Shown: positions 21,060 to 34,160, counted from the stretch's first letter. The stretch is 64,000 bases of DNA from Astrocystis sublimbata (GCA_022453515.1 JAJNNY010000075.1:1-64000), one strand, 5' to 3'. Made by a program: numbers and translations. The notes: generated by a model from the letters alone, not told the origin.

Positions 21060-23733
21060 TTTCACCGTGATGGAATGGATTTCAATGTGGCCCTTTGTCA
21101 ACCTGCCAAAACGCTTAGGACAGCTTAGTATGAGTGTGCGAGATAGGCTTTTACCGTTATACAAGTGGAGAAACGAGGGTATTGGGGAAACGAAGGTAAG
21201 TTAGATGGTGAGTAGTGAGTGAGTCGTGAGAATAGATGACAGGATTATTTGTGCCAAACTGTGCATTGTGCGAAGAAGAGTATAATAGAATGTACGAGAC
21301 GAACGATAAATCGTCAGAATCCAGGTTTGGCAGTAACGAATAGTTATGCTAACATCAAGCTTATAGCGCATATGCGGACTTAGACCACCCAACTCGCACA
21401 CTTACTGGTGAATCAGACTCTTGGGAGTCTGATGAGGTTCCTTGAATTGAAAGCAACGTGCATTGAACAGAAAGAAGGCGTGGATGGGGAACGGGGCCCA
21501 GTTACTTCGTAGACGAATACTCCAGCGTCTAGTAGGTATGTAGTGATCTCCAGGTTGAGCTGATGACGATGTTTACTGAACTGGGTGATTCGAAGGAGCG
21601 ATCCGGACTAGTTCTTTCGACGACTGATGAGGATCGTGTTTTTCTCGATGCATCAAGGTAAGAAAGGAGCTCCGTGGTTACGAGAGATCGTATAGGCCGG
21701 AGGATCCACCACCCACTCCCATGCTACCACCAATGCCTCTGCCGCAACGGAGTGAATAGAACGGTATCCGATGAGGCCGACCATGTCCGAGTCGCATGTC
21801 AGCTGTAAGAACACGTTGATCAAGCAGGCGAGGTTGGGTGTATCTGTTCACGACCAGGTCATGGTCGCTTATGATTGCCGAAAGCATTGACGGAGGTTGC
21901 AGAGGTCAAGCTGAGAAAATGATATGAATGTTGTACCCAGCTGGCTTGGGATTGTGCTGACGCGGGCGAGGCCGGGCTCCAATTGGGTCCGCTGCCCAAG
22001 ATGATCCCCGGAGCCCATTGAACCCTGAGGGCCTGCCTGTCTGAGTGCCTGAGCCACCTGGCACCTGGGCATGATGAGGTGTGTTCATCGGCGGCGGCGA
22101 AACAATAGTCCGTGCGACAGCGTGGGGGCGGGGTGGCTTGGTTGCCGTCCTCCCATCTGATGGCGCGATAACCTCAAGTCAGACAAGCAACAAGAAAGAT
22201 TCCAAGAGCAATCTCTGTCCGCAACCGTCATTGCTGGCCAGGAAAAGACCGGGATGTAGGCACGTAAAATATTATCATAATCGGAATGGGCAACAGTCAC
22301 TCATAAGTAGAAACTGCCGCAGGACGAGACATGAAGAAGCACGTAGGCAGTAGGTCGATCTATTGAGATTCACGAGCCGTGCCGAGCTGAGCCGAGCCTA
22401 ACATGCCAGGAAGGCGTGCTTCCACTATGTGATGCTAATTGCGAGATAAAGTGAATAGAAAGAAGCAGACTCGAGAACGCGTCAACAAAAAACGGAGAAT
22501 GTGCCAACGGGTGCTGCGGTTCGTCTCAAGCTCCAATCTGAAGTGCTATATGCACCTTGTTCAATGTTGTGATAGAGGCAACCTTGGGTGTAAATAGAAG
22601 GCGGATATTAGAGAGGGAACAAGCTGGACCCAAGCTCAAAGGAAAGAAATGCCACCGACGTCGTCGAATGTGTCTTTTGAAAAGCGGTAACGGATACCTC
22701 TCACCCTCTTTCCGCAACGAAGGAAATGAGTAATAAGAGAAGTGAGAAAGAGGCCCGGGGGCCGGGGAAGAGAGATACTCGTATTCAATGTCCAACATTC
22801 ACTAAACATTGGTGCAATTGGCCGCTATTCAATGTCGTCTGGGATACTCGCAGGGTAACCTGCAAACAACAGAAAGAGATTTCGAATACAGTATAGAAGA
22901 ATTAGGTCCATAGGTCTTGACTTGATACTGGCGAGACTGACAATGGGCATTCCAGCTGCGGAGCCCCACACCATCTGCATCTGCCGTTGATAAGAAGCAC
23001 AGGCGGACAGGGTGACAGGATCAGCAGGGGGCGTGGCGTATGTTCAGCACGACCGAACAGTACTAGCAGGGAATGCCTTCCGGAGTGCCGGAGTAGGGCA
23101 TGTACCTACATGTACCTGGTAGGGAGGTGATATAGGCACCCTAGGTAGGAGGTACTTTTCCTGGTAATTCAGCGCGGCAGATACCCCCGACTGACAACAG
23201 CTTCCCGGCGCTGCCGACCGAGCACCCCCCATCTGCAGCTGCAGCCCACCAGAAGGTTAGGAGGCTTGGGAGGTATTCTGTCACTGTCTCTCCTGCCACC
23301 ACGTGGGTTGAGGTCAAGGCACGATAGCAATACTTAGTACCTATATCTCCTACTATCAATTGTTCCTATCCTCTCGAGTACCTACCTAAACCTTACCTAC
23401 CCACCATGTCCTCCTCTACCTCAACTTGAGTATTCTGTCTGGTGCTCCCGGAACCTCAGTTGTTAGCTGTTATCGATCCCCCCATATCCATACCTGACCA
23501 TTCGACACCGGCTCCATGTGAGGAAAAATCGCGACAGCTGCTTGTCTTTGCCTCGTCGAACATGTTCGCGGATCCTTCAAGCTCCCCCGTACTCGACTTT
23601 GCATTCCCGAGGAGCAAGAGGAAGCCAACCGCACCGTTGCACCAGACCGACACAACTAGTCCGTGATTATTGCTTCTTGCCTCTTTGCGACCAGCCCGGT
23701 CGCGACGGGCGCACGACGTCACAAAACGCCACA
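21060..23733. other. Intergenic: divergent upstream of zinc-knuckle gene and PPG1
   Basis: A 2.7-kb region with no convincing coding frame. Short palindromic motifs occur at 23101-23150 (TACCTACATGTACCTGG and CCCTAGGTAGG) and 23380-23400. The region near 23440-23730 is probably the PPG1 5' leader. Nothing else recognised. Confidence 0.5.
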
Positions 23734-24930
23734 ATGCCTGGGCTGCCTGGTACGTGGACCACCGCCCCCTATCGGAGCCGCCAGACTCGACAGACACGAC
23801 AGATGCGACCACCTCCTTGACCACCTTGACAACCTTGACACCCACGACATGGCCCTGCTGTGTGCATTGGGCTGACCCGTCGTTTTACTCTCATAGGTTC
23901 GGTCGACCTGGACGAGTGCATCTCGAGACTATACAAGAAGGAACTCCTCGCCGAGCCCGTCATCGAGGCGATATGCGCAAAGACGAAGGAGCTGCTCATG
24001 CGCGAGAGCAACGTCGTGCACGTGCGCGCCCCCGTCACCGTCGTCGGCGACATACACGGCCAGTTCTACGACCTGATTGAGATCTTCAAGATCGGGGGCT
24101 GGTGTCCGGATACGAATTACTTATTCCTCGGTGAGTCCGACCCTCGCCGTGTCCGGGACCTGCTGCCGCCACCGCCCCGAGTCGAGTCCAGTGGCTGACC
24201 ATTCGTTCTCCCCTCGCCAGGTGACTATGTCGACCGTGGCATGTTTAGTGTTGAGACCATATCACTTCTCGTGTGTTTGAAATTACGATATCCGAATCGC
24301 GTGCACCTCATCCGTGGGAACCACGAGTCGAGAGGTGTCACCCAGTCATATGGATTCTATACCGAGTGCGCACGTAAATACGGCAATGCAAATGTCTGGC
24401 ATCATTTTACAGACATGTTTGATTTCTTGACCCTGTCTGTTGTAATAAACGACCAGATCTTCTGCGTCCATGGCGGCCTGTCCCCGTCCATACACAGCAT
24501 CGACCAAATCAAGATCATCGATCGATTCAGGGAGATTCCCCACGAGGGCCCGATGGCCGATCTGGTGTGGTCCGATCCAGATCCGGAGCGCGACGAATTC
24601 TCGCTGTCCCCTAGGGGTGCTGGATATACCTTTGGCGCAAGAGTCGTTAAGAAATTCTTGGCCGTCAACGGCATGAACCACATCTTGCGAGCCCACCAGT
24701 TGTGCCAGGAAGGCTATCTGGTCTTGTACGATGATCATCTGAGTACCGTATGGAGCGCACCAAACTACTGCTATCGTTGTGGTAACATGGCGAGCGTGCT
24801 AGAGGTCAGCAATACTGGTGAACGTCATTTCAACGTCTTCGCAGCGGCACCCGAAAATGACCAAGTTAAAGACTTGCAACAGGCCGAGAAAGCGGCTGAT
24901 GGCAGCGCGTTACCCGACTATTTCCTCTAG
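23734..24930 (+). CDS. PPG1: PPG1-type PP2A-like serine/threonine phosphatase catalytic subunit
   Basis: Three exons: 23734-23749 (16 nt), 23897-24130 and 24221-24930. Introns are 147 bp (GTACGT/CATAG) and 90 bp (GTGAGT/GCCAG). The 319-aa product has all PPP metal and catalytic motifs: GDIHGQ (56-61), GDYVDRG (84-90) and RGNHES (115-120), then HGGLSPS and SAPNYCYRCGN. It ends in DYFL, the methylatable tail of PP2A-like enzymes. LDECISRLYKKELL and DQIKIIDRFREIPHEGPMAD match yeast Ppg1 better than PP2A, PP4 or PP6. Ppg1 is the catalytic subunit in the Far/STRIPAK assembly, and the Neurospora counterpart is needed for hyphal fusion and development. The micro-exon start is supported by frame and donor quality but is the weakest part. 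Confidence 0.88.
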
Positions 24931-26448
24931 GATGAGGAAGATACTCGAGGACGGAAATTAACGACACGTAGACGCAGGACAGAGATAGCGGAGATTCAAG
25001 ACGATGTTAAAGAACGCATTCGGAGCAAAATACGAAGGATGAATTCAAGACGGCGATTAAGCTAGGGACAGGGTGGATAACCAGGAGGGGAGGCTTGGTA
25101 CATGCAAGACCCGGCGTCAATATATCTCCAAAAACATTACCTACCTAGGTACGTCTCATTTGAGAAAGGGGAAAAGGCGCGACGCTTAACAAATCCGATG
25201 CGGTCCTGGACCAGCATCGTGGATGCTGATATTCCACATTGAAAAGGCCTAGACCAAATACCCTTACCTCTGCAGCGATTCCAGAACATTACGCATCTGG
25301 TATATTTAGTGCCGTTGTTTGGTACATGCAAGCGAGACCTTGGTGGCAAAGTTGTTTTGCTTAGAGGGAACAGGAAGAGGGCAAGCGACGCCAGTCAGGA
25401 CTTGAAATATAGCGTTAAAGCAGTACTGTTGGCAAAGCATGCGCTGCTAGTATTGACTGCTTGCTACCTTATGTACCATAGAAGAATCGATTCCTAGCAC
25501 GGTCAGGTTGGCATATTTATCAGTGTACTGCCTGTAGAGTGAGCCGTCACTGTACGTGGCTTGTCGCCTTTCCCTCGGGTCTAGCATGGAATATCGGCAT
25601 ACACACCTAGATACGTGTAAATAAAAGGGTTCTCACAGTATTACCTGTAGTTCTTGTGAGGTATAGTCAGACTCGTAGACTTTGAAAAGATTCAGATCTA
25701 GATGCGGAGACTCACACAATCAAGAGGTTGGTATATTGCATATAACCCCTGTTGCTGCTTGTGGACTAAGCAGCTCAAGTCTGTACGGTCGTATGAGGTC
25801 TAACATTTCTTGTATTTTCGATCTCCCCCTGCGAACAACTGTGTTGATGAATGTATATTTTGAGTAAGTCAGCCAGTCCCGCGGCACACGTTGAAGTTCG
25901 TGGGAGACTTCTTTTAAGACCTATTATGCCAATAGGGAAAACTTATTCGACGACAAATGGGTTGGAGAAAGGATACTTCAAGTCCACGCTAGCGAAGGTG
26001 CGGCTGCGTCTGTCATTTTTATCCGAGTTGCTAAGTACACAACTATCAAAGTTTCTTTAATAATCTCAATGAGCGTCGACAATGGAGAATACTATGTGTG
26101 GATTCACTTGTCACCTCCACCGTGAAGGGTGCTAGCACATTTAGCTAGTGTAGTGCAGGAAGATCGACAACGAACTGTATATTTTCTTTTTTTTCTGGAC
26201 TCGGCCATCCGTTCCTCATTTTTGCATTCCATCGTCATCGTTGTCTTCATCACGTTCATTATACAAAGCTTTCATGGAGTCCATTCCCCTTCATTCTCAT
26301 CTCTTATCCTTGACAAGCCATGCCACGCAAAACTAGTTGTCTGCAAGTCTAAACACCTCCCCGTCGGAAGCTGTACATGGTCGTAGACACTTGGGCTCGC
26401 AAGAAATGGCAAAACCGCCGCGTGGTTACCGGTTTGCGGGGTATCCGT
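24931..26448. other. Intergenic between convergent PPG1 and Rho-GDI
   Basis: 1.5 kb of AT-rich 3' flanks with a TACCTACCTAGGTACG palindrome at 25139-25152. Open frames at 25137-25349, 25682-26060 and 26129-26386 have no protein-like features. Confidence 0.6.
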
Positions 26449-28518
26449 CTACCAGTCCTTTTGGATATCAAAGCTCCACTCGAATTGGAGGTGTTGCTTC
26501 TTATCGTCATCAACAAAGGTGGAGATGGCGTTGTAGTGACCGCGGGCAAGCATGCCGCTGGGAGCATCTTCTTCCTGGACTGCAAAGAATGAGTGTTCAA
26601 GCCCGAAGTGCGGGTCCTGGACCAAATATGACTTACATCGCTTCGTGTAGATGGGTTGATTGTCGGTGTTGGGGGCATAGCTACCCTGGAGATAATATTA
26701 GTAACCGACCAACATTGTATTGGACATTTATTTCTTACCAACATCTCGGAGTCCTTGCTAACTCTGATACCCTTGCGCTTCACTGTCTGGACGTATTGCA
26801 GGCCGCTGAGAATCTCGTGCTGAACACGGAAGGACGCCACCATGGTGAACTTGACTCCCTCCTTGATCCTGAAAGGCTTGTCCTTGAGAGTGCTCTCGCT
26901 GCCGGCTTGAGAGAGATCGATAGTCACGGGATCGCGGTCAGGGGACTCCATTGTAAGTGACTGGATAATGCAGACTCGAGGGTCGCTGGGGTCGGAAAGG
27001 TCCTTGCCACCACCGAGGCCAAGAGATTTCTTGTATCGCTGGAGTGATTCATCGTTCGCATCTGGGAGAGGCTTAGCAACTTGGTTATTTTTGTCTTGTG
27101 ATATAACTATTGAGCTTGAAAACAATGTTATGACGTCTTCTCCTTCCCGGGCCGGATCATCGGTCTCCGAATTGGAGATATGTTGTTGACTACCGTAGGA
27201 GACAAGCATGTGTTATCCTTGGAGTCATCGTCTGTGGCAGATCTACTTGTGACCTTGATCTCCTTTCTAATGATCATGTTCGAAAAACCTGAACAGTCCA
27301 ACTTTGGACTAGAGGATGGTGCTGATTGATATGGCTATTTGAAGAATACATGACTGAGGTTGGTCTTCGGAGATGTCAAGAGTCAAAGCTTGCAATAACC
27401 TCGCTACTTTGATAGCAAGCAGTGGAACGTCCACTTGGCAGCCGGGCGGTGTGGAAGCGACATCTTACATAGGAAGGAGAAACGGGGTAGGGTTGCCTGT
27501 GTTTAGTGTTGTGGTAGGTAGCTGCCTACCAGAAAGCTTGATAACGGTGTTGTTGCATTCAAGAATTCCCGCGGAAACCACGATGGCAGACTTCAATGTT
27601 CCACTTGGAGACTTCCCGATCACTGCAGATCACAGCAATATGGCGTTGGCGGGTTTGATGCTCCTTTGAATATCTCCAATGTGATGGTATGTGACTTCCA
27701 TGTTCGGTCTATCAAAGGATGATAAGACTGAAGACATACTGGCACTGGCACGTCTGTTGTTTTGCCCAAACTCAAATGTGTTGGAATAATTGTGCATCGT
27801 TCCTGCGAGCAGCAAGGGCCATCGTCCGGATGACAAAGGAGATCTCGGGTGTATGACCAAGGGTGAAACGGTGGAATGACGATAATGAACCAGTGGAATA
27901 AATCTTCTTGCAAGTTGAGGTAAGGGTACGACAGAAATCCAAGATGCTTGTTTAAAAGGATCTTCTGGGAGGTCTTTGGAGGAGAATTGAAGCAGTGATG
28001 CCGTTGTGTTATTCGGGTCAAGGACGGCGGTGATGTGGTAACGGACCACACACTCGCATGCTCCGGTCTGTCCCTCTGTTGATGTTTGAAAATTTGACCG
28101 CGGCTATGTGTAAGATAACAGCTGGCCAGGTGCTGGCATGACGAGCATAACCATCATTGCGACCATGGGAACCACGTGTGTGTAGGTTCAGTTCTCTGCC
28201 ACTGCGCAAGGTTCTCCAGTTTTATGATGTTTCCCAGGTCGTCCGGGTCGTACCGGCAATGCATCAATTTTCCAGATATGCATAACTGATGTATATGCCA
28301 AAGCATGACGAGGGTCGTGCTACCAAGGTCACTGCAAGCAAGCCTCTTTCGAGCTCTTGGGTGTTGCTCCAATAGCAAGATGAAAAATGACAGCGGACTA
28401 TGAATTGAAACTGGCACATACCCATATTCTCGTACTCGGTCAAGCTTTGCTTTGGCTGCGAAAGCTTGTACCCCTGGGTCTCCTCAGGGGCATGGTCATT
28501 GTCTTCGTGGGATGCCAT
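26449..28518 (-). CDS. RDI1: Rho GDP-dissociation inhibitor (Rho-GDI)
   Basis: Four exons: 28518-28422, 27061-26739, 26685-26637 and 26579-26449. Introns are 1360, 53 and 57 bp; all junctions keep frame and give 199 aa, the normal length. The N-terminal regulatory arm ends GYKLSQPKQSLTEYENM and runs directly into DANDESLQRYKKSLGLGGG. The immunoglobulin-like prenyl-binding domain follows (FRIKEGVKFTMVASFRVQHE, then SGLQYVQTVKRKGIRV and GSYAPNTDNQPIYTKRF). It ends in the family's FEWSFDIQKDW. Rho-GDI extracts prenylated Rho, Cdc42 and Rac from membranes and holds them GDP-bound in the cytosol. The large first intron is unusual but is required to connect exon 1, whose sequence fits the family exactly. 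Confidence 0.88.
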
Positions 28519-29868
28519 TGTGAACTGGGCTGTTTGTTGCCTGCTGGTATCTCTATGTCTTCTGTGTGAGCAACAGCGTTATGCTGGAGTGACGGCAAGT
28601 CTCACCAGATAATATGTCTTCGATATGACAATGGGGAGGTCGTATAGTTCACAGAAAGCTCTCAACCCGGCAGCACGGGGTATTTGGCGGAGGAAGGAAG
28701 AGGAGGAACTGGCGGTGATAATTGTAAGGTGAGGTCAAGAGACGGGGATGATTGGATGTCACAAAGCTTGTTTTGTACTGGTACTGCGGGACAATGGTGG
28801 GGCGCTTTGGCGGGTGGTTGATCGGGTGAGGGGCAGAATGGAGGGGCACACTAGGTGCCCTTAGGTATTGGGCAGAGCCCCTATTTTTTTATTATTGGCA
28901 GACCGGACTAGACCGCCGCCCAAACTGTCACCTGGGGTAACAGTAGGACTCCAGGAAGGAAGCTCAGGAAAAGACACCTAGGGCTGCCTGTCGAGACTCT
29001 GATTTTATTGAAAAATCTTGTGGCAACGTGAAGCCGCATTGATGATTGAACGGATACAAACTGCAATAAAGTCTGCCAATGCCAATATTCCTTCGTGGAT
29101 GTAAATATAGCTAGGTAGTATTCAGTTAAGGCGCAAACACGCCGAAACTTGGGAAGCTATGGATATTGGTTATAATTGGCGTTGGATCAACACCTAGGAC
29201 AAGAAGGTCATACCGTACAACTATAACTACGATATGTCAAGAGTCAGGCCACCGGATGCTCCATTTGGAATTACATGTAGGCATCTAAGTAGGAAAGACT
29301 CGCGTCGTGGGCAGGCATATGCTGTTAGGAAATATTTCACAATGGGTTGACATATCGAATTTCTATCGCTTCCATTAGAAATATTGGCTACCTACGTGCA
29401 GGTAGATAATACTCAACATACCATGTCGCTAGCTGGGCTCATGGGAGAGGCAACGCCAGCACTCCACTCCATTTTTCTTCATATGTGAGTCTACGGATAT
29501 GAGAACATACATAGCAAAAAGATTGTTTTGGGAAGGAAATCAATCATGAGTTACTTCGACTAAAATCCTATGATTCAAAACATGCCACCACTGTACGCTA
29601 GTAAAATCAAGCTTGGAATCGCGCAGAAGATGATCAGTATGCGACACGCGCTTCACTTAGCCCTTAAGATAATTGTTCTATCCCATGGCAGCAAATATTC
29701 AATAAACTTGGGTACGTGTCTTTCGAAGAGAGCACGTCGCCTTTAGGACAGAGTTCTTGGGCCAAATTCGCTCTACTCCCTACAAGAGCACCAGGAACAT
29801 CTGCGTCGCAGGAGGCTAGCATAATCACTTCATGTAGCATCTGAGCCCCACGAGATTAAGAAGATACT

Positions 29869-29882
29869 ATATATATATATAT
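29869..29882. repeat. TA dinucleotide microsatellite
   Basis: Seven TA units in AT-rich intergenic DNA. Confidence 0.85.
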
Positions 29883-32607
29883 TGAGATGTCCATCTAGAT
29901 GGCATTTCAAATTTAGCCATGGCTCCAAGTGAACAACAATTGACGTTGACATGGCAGACGCTCTCGACCTTTGGTGGCCAGTCTCAAAAGCTCAACTCAA
30001 AGGTGTCGGTCGTGTGGCCAGTTTGTGGTTCAACACCCGCGATTTTGGGATCTGCAGGGGCATAATGAAACTCGCATAGAAGGCAGATATAACGAATATA
30101 AGAGATGTGACTGCGTCGGTTTCACTTCAGAGGCCGCGAGTTCTATGTACTGAGCCAGAATACGCACGCTCTGTAGCATACAGTGCACGCTTGATTAGCC
30201 ACGACCTTCATTTTGCTGTTTACCTGTGAAGACCTAAAACTATTCCAAGGTAAGGGAATGTCACACCGAACACTGGTGAGATGCCCCGGAGCGTAACCAT
30301 TGGCAAAAGGATGCTTCGTTGTATAGTTACTCCGTCTCAAAGTCAGTTATCGGCAGACAAAGGCTACGCATACGCAGCATGGTTTCTACAAGCATAAGCT
30401 TGATTGCAAGGACTAGGTTCTGGGGTCTCTCTTAATTTTTTGAGGATTCAAATGCTACGTTTGCCTTGGGCGAACCCACCACCGGTAAGACCACACTCCC
30501 ATTCCCTTCACCCTCGATACCGGCGATGTTGTACCCAGTTATTAGGTCTCGGCTGCGATCTTGATGCTTTTATACAAAACAACTCGGGTGAGCCAGTTGA
30601 CTCACTTACAGAGCTGAGGTCTGATTAGGCTCGTAATCCTATTGCACGTTTAATGAAGCAAGCTTTGCTTGCAACGATGCAACTTAAAGCTATTGTAGTA
30701 CTTGCCGTCAGTGGTGCCTACAGTAGCAAATCACATTTCGATCTCTAATTGAGACGGTATCAAAGCAAATACCAGAAGTGTAGGTGATAAGGATTATGGG
30801 ACATGACACTGTCGAACAGATCGAGATGACAGCGTTCTTTACGAAGCTGGGAAAGGGACCAAGCTTTTTGGAACTGGGTTCTCCTAGCATAGAAGTCACG
30901 ATGTGCAACGACGGAGAGCACATCATGCCTCGTAGGAGTACCGTCAACTTACATCCGTATTGTAGAACTAATAGATAACAGCCAGCATCTCGTCGGCCAA
31001 GACGAAAAAAAAAATCCGGGATTGGAGCAACAGTTTCTCAAGGGTGCCGCGCATCGCAACTTCGCACCACACATTGGTCTGTCTAATCAACACCGAAATC
31101 CATAGAGTTGCCATGAAAACTTTCAACACTAACAAATGCATACGATGGAAATTTGGATTTAATTAGTTCCTTCATTGTCATAGACTTGACTTGGAGGTGT
31201 CCGGCTAAAACAAGGGAGATTATTACAATCCGTTTGTTACGGTCTAAAAGTTTAAATGAACTTGCGCGCAAAATTCCGAGGCGGTCAGGGTTCTGGCCGA
31301 GATCCCACTGGGTTACATTCCACCCTACGTATGTGAAAGGTGCTGGCCAGTTAGAGGCCTCGCAGGCTGCGTGGTTACTCAAAAGTTCATCTGCTTCTGA
31401 TGAGTTCCAAGTTGCTTCCAACATTGACATTCTCGGGCAAATATTCGGATTTAGAAAGGTATTCTTCAATTGTTCCCTGGTGGGCGATCTACAACATCTC
31501 ACTTGCAAGGGGAAAAAAAAAAAAAAGAAACGTTCAGGTAATTTTGCAGAAGCCTGGCCATGCCTAGCCCGTCTGGGTGTGTTCAGTGAGATTAAATGAG
31601 ATCCGAAAGAGTTTGGCGTAAGCACCGCGCCAGGTCACGCTCGCGCTCGTCCTGAATAGCGGCGGGTTCTGCGGAGGGGTGCCGAGTGCGACTTCTGCGC
31701 AACACCCGAGACCATCTGTCCCAATCTAACTTTTGCACGTTGCCCACCATTGCTCGGGGGCCCACATACATGCAGGTCAAGCAGCTACTACCCTAGCGAG
31801 CCTAGGTAAGTAGACACCAAATTGGGATTTCGGGTTTCGTGGCCTGTGCGGGTACGATAAATTGCTTCCCAATGAGCAAAAACCTCCCCTGTCGAGCCTG
31901 TAACTTGTTGAGAGCTAGTGCTTATTGGGATACTCTCCTCGCTCTCCACCGCGCCTTCCCTGGACTAAGTCACGACCAAGCCTAATCGAGCACCTTCCCT
32001 GCCTACCCACAGCCCTTGGCGAGAGCAAGTCCCCCCAATCAGGCCCGAGGACCCAACCAGACGTTCCGAACTGTCTCTCCCTTCCCTCGATCCTCCCCCA
32101 AGCTCCGTCCAGCTGTCTTGCTGCCGAGCTGCCCCCAGCTTTGACTTGTGGGCTTTCCACACCCTTTCGTCTTTTACTGACCAAAGCTTCCCAAGGTTAG
32201 TAGAATCGCAGACTGCCCGCTGGTTGGTCCCGTCGACGAAAAAAACCACAGTTCGCGCCGGCTGTCACAGACAGACCCTGTCCCTTCCTGTCCTGTCCAG
32301 CCTGTCCCATCCCGTCCTGTCTTCCTTTCTCACCTTGTTCTCAGTCAGGCCAATACACACCAGCTGACTCGTGGGTTGCACCAGTCTCTCTCTTCATCAT
32401 TTTCTTGCCATCTTCGTGCTGTTGGCGATTACACATCGTCATCGTCGCGAAGGCTCCCTTGATACTGTTGTCTTTTTCTTATTACCAGACCCCGTCCCCA
32501 ACGTGAGTGAGATCTATCATCCCAGGCGATCCGCGCAATTCGAGCTGAGCACCTTGTCGCGCCTCGATGGCGACCCTCGAATCCGCGACCTCGCGCGACA
32601 CAATCGT

Positions 32608-32622
32608 CAGCAGCAGCAGCAG
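32608..32622 (+). repeat. CAG trinucleotide run upstream of the BQT4-like gene
   Basis: Five CAG units, probably in the 5' untranslated leader of the gene starting at 32785. Confidence 0.8.
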
Positions 32623-32784
32623 CTAACCCGCGACATTAGCATTAGATCAGCATTTCACCCTAGCCCTTTCAATCCATTCTTGTTACACCCTGAGCCCCGA
32701 ACCCTCGGTTGCTGCGCTCAGTGGCATCGACTTCTATAACTAGTCTTGTCGCGTCAAGTCGATAGTATCTATATACTCGTCAAG

Positions 32785-34160
32785 ATGGCTGGCTCGCGCT
32801 CTCTTCCCAGCAAAACGAACCCCCTCATGACCGAGGACATACCACACTGTAAGCTATTGCGCCTGTTCGTCTTCGGTCATGATGACCTTTCTGATAACCG
32901 TTCATAGATAATGATCTCGTGTCGCGTCGTCGGTTGGGTCAAACCAAACTCACCCCTAAGATGGTGGCCGCTGGCTCAGCCGGTGATGTAGACCCCTCGG
33001 CGCTGGGTGTATTCGACTACGCGCACCTTCGAGCTCCTCTTCCGAAGGGCATCTCCTCGGGCATATTCAAACAATCCCCGAGCTCGTACTTCCTCATGCG
33101 TCGCAGCGAAGACGGCTATGTCTCCGCTACGGGCATGTTCAAGGCAACCTTCCCTTATGCCGAAGCTGCCGAGGAGGAGGCCGAGCGCAAGTTCATCAAG
33201 TCGCTACCTACAACAAGCCACGAGGAGACGGCCGGGAACGTGTGGATTCCTCCAGAGCAGGCTATCTCGCTGGCTGAAGAATACGGTGTCACGCCCTGGA
33301 TTTCCGCTCTGCTAGACCCATCCGAGATCCCCGTGACGAATGCGCCGGACAGCCCCCCAAAGAAGATTGTCGCACCACCGAAGTTCGAACACACAGGCCT
33401 GGTACAGCCCATACTAGCGCCGCCTACACCCTCGTCACTACCTCGAAGCACTCGAAGCCGTCGCTCTGCGAGCCCTTCGAAGAGAAGAGCAATCGCTTCG
33501 CCACGCAAGCGATCAGCCAAAGCCGCGGCCCCCCAGCCCAGCCCTCCCGAAACACAGCCTACTCAAGAGGACAACGAACCCGAGATGGATCTTACGAAGA
33601 CGGAAGATACTTCATCAGTGGCTCCTACTGATGATATCACAATGGAGACTATCGAGAAAGAACCCGAGGTCGTCTTTGCACCAGTTGAGGAGGAACCCAA
33701 GATAAACATCAAGGTCGGCCAGGAAGTCGAGTTCCACGCCGGTGTTGAGACAACATTCACAGCGGTGGAAGTCGAGCTCCCTGTACAAGATGGCCCGCCG
33801 AGCGCAGAGGAAGCCGCGCAAATGATCGAGAAGGCGAAAGAAATGGTCGCCGCTGCAGCTGAGGAGGTTGGCAAGAATGATGATTCCTTGGTTGAAGGTA
33901 GCAAGGGGAAGCGGAAGGCCGACGAGATTGCTGTCGATGAAGAGGAGGAGCAATCGAGCGAACCATCTGCCGAGCCTCGCGCCAAGAAGATGAAGACGGA
34001 AGTTCAGTTGAGAAAACAGCGTGTTCGCAACCGAGCATTGGTCGGACTAAGCGCGACCCTTGCCGTAGGGTGAGTACTTCTTTGTCTGAGAGAACTGGCC
34101 ATCACTTACTAATACTTCAACCACAGGGCATTGATTCCATACGTGATGGGTGTCTTTTAA
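32785..34160 (+). CDS. BQT4: Bqt4-like inner nuclear membrane protein (KilA-N/APSES-type domain plus TM anchor)
   Basis: Exons 32785-32848, 32908-34069 and 34127-34160; introns 59 bp (GTAAGC/CATAG) and 57 bp (GTGAGT/CACAG); 419 aa. Residues about 20-150 form a KilA-N/APSES-like domain ([72 protein letters not shown]). The middle is Ser/Pro/Lys-rich and then acidic and disordered. A basic stretch ([17 protein letters not shown]) precedes a C-terminal transmembrane helix ([12 protein letters not shown] plus [10 protein letters not shown] from exon 3). This architecture is that of fission yeast Bqt4, which anchors telomeres through Rap1 at the nuclear envelope. Telomere anchoring in this fungus is inferred. 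APSES transcription factors lack the C-terminal TM helix. Confidence 0.82.

Larger units (their letters stand above)
28519..32784. other. Gene-poor intergenic stretch, 4.3 kb
   Basis: No gene supported. 28900-31100 is AT-rich with a TA microsatellite at 29869-29882. 31513-31530 is an A-run. 31900-32780 is pyrimidine-rich with CCTGTC-type tandem units (about 32280-32330) and a CAG run at 32608-32622, and is the presumed promoter and 5' leader of the downstream BQT4-like gene. A 180-aa frame at 31083-31625 (minus) was considered and rejected. Confidence 0.55.

Noticed and set aside
23897..24930. Assignment of PPG1 as PP4, PP6 or PP2A
   Set aside because: LDECISRLYKKELL and IKIIDRFREIPHEGPMAD fit Ppg1. 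PP4 and PP6 have different residues at these places.
31083..31625. 180-aa minus-strand frame
   Set aside because: Contains a Phe run from an A-tract, has no domain pattern, and a similar-length frame lies on the opposite strand (31153-31599).
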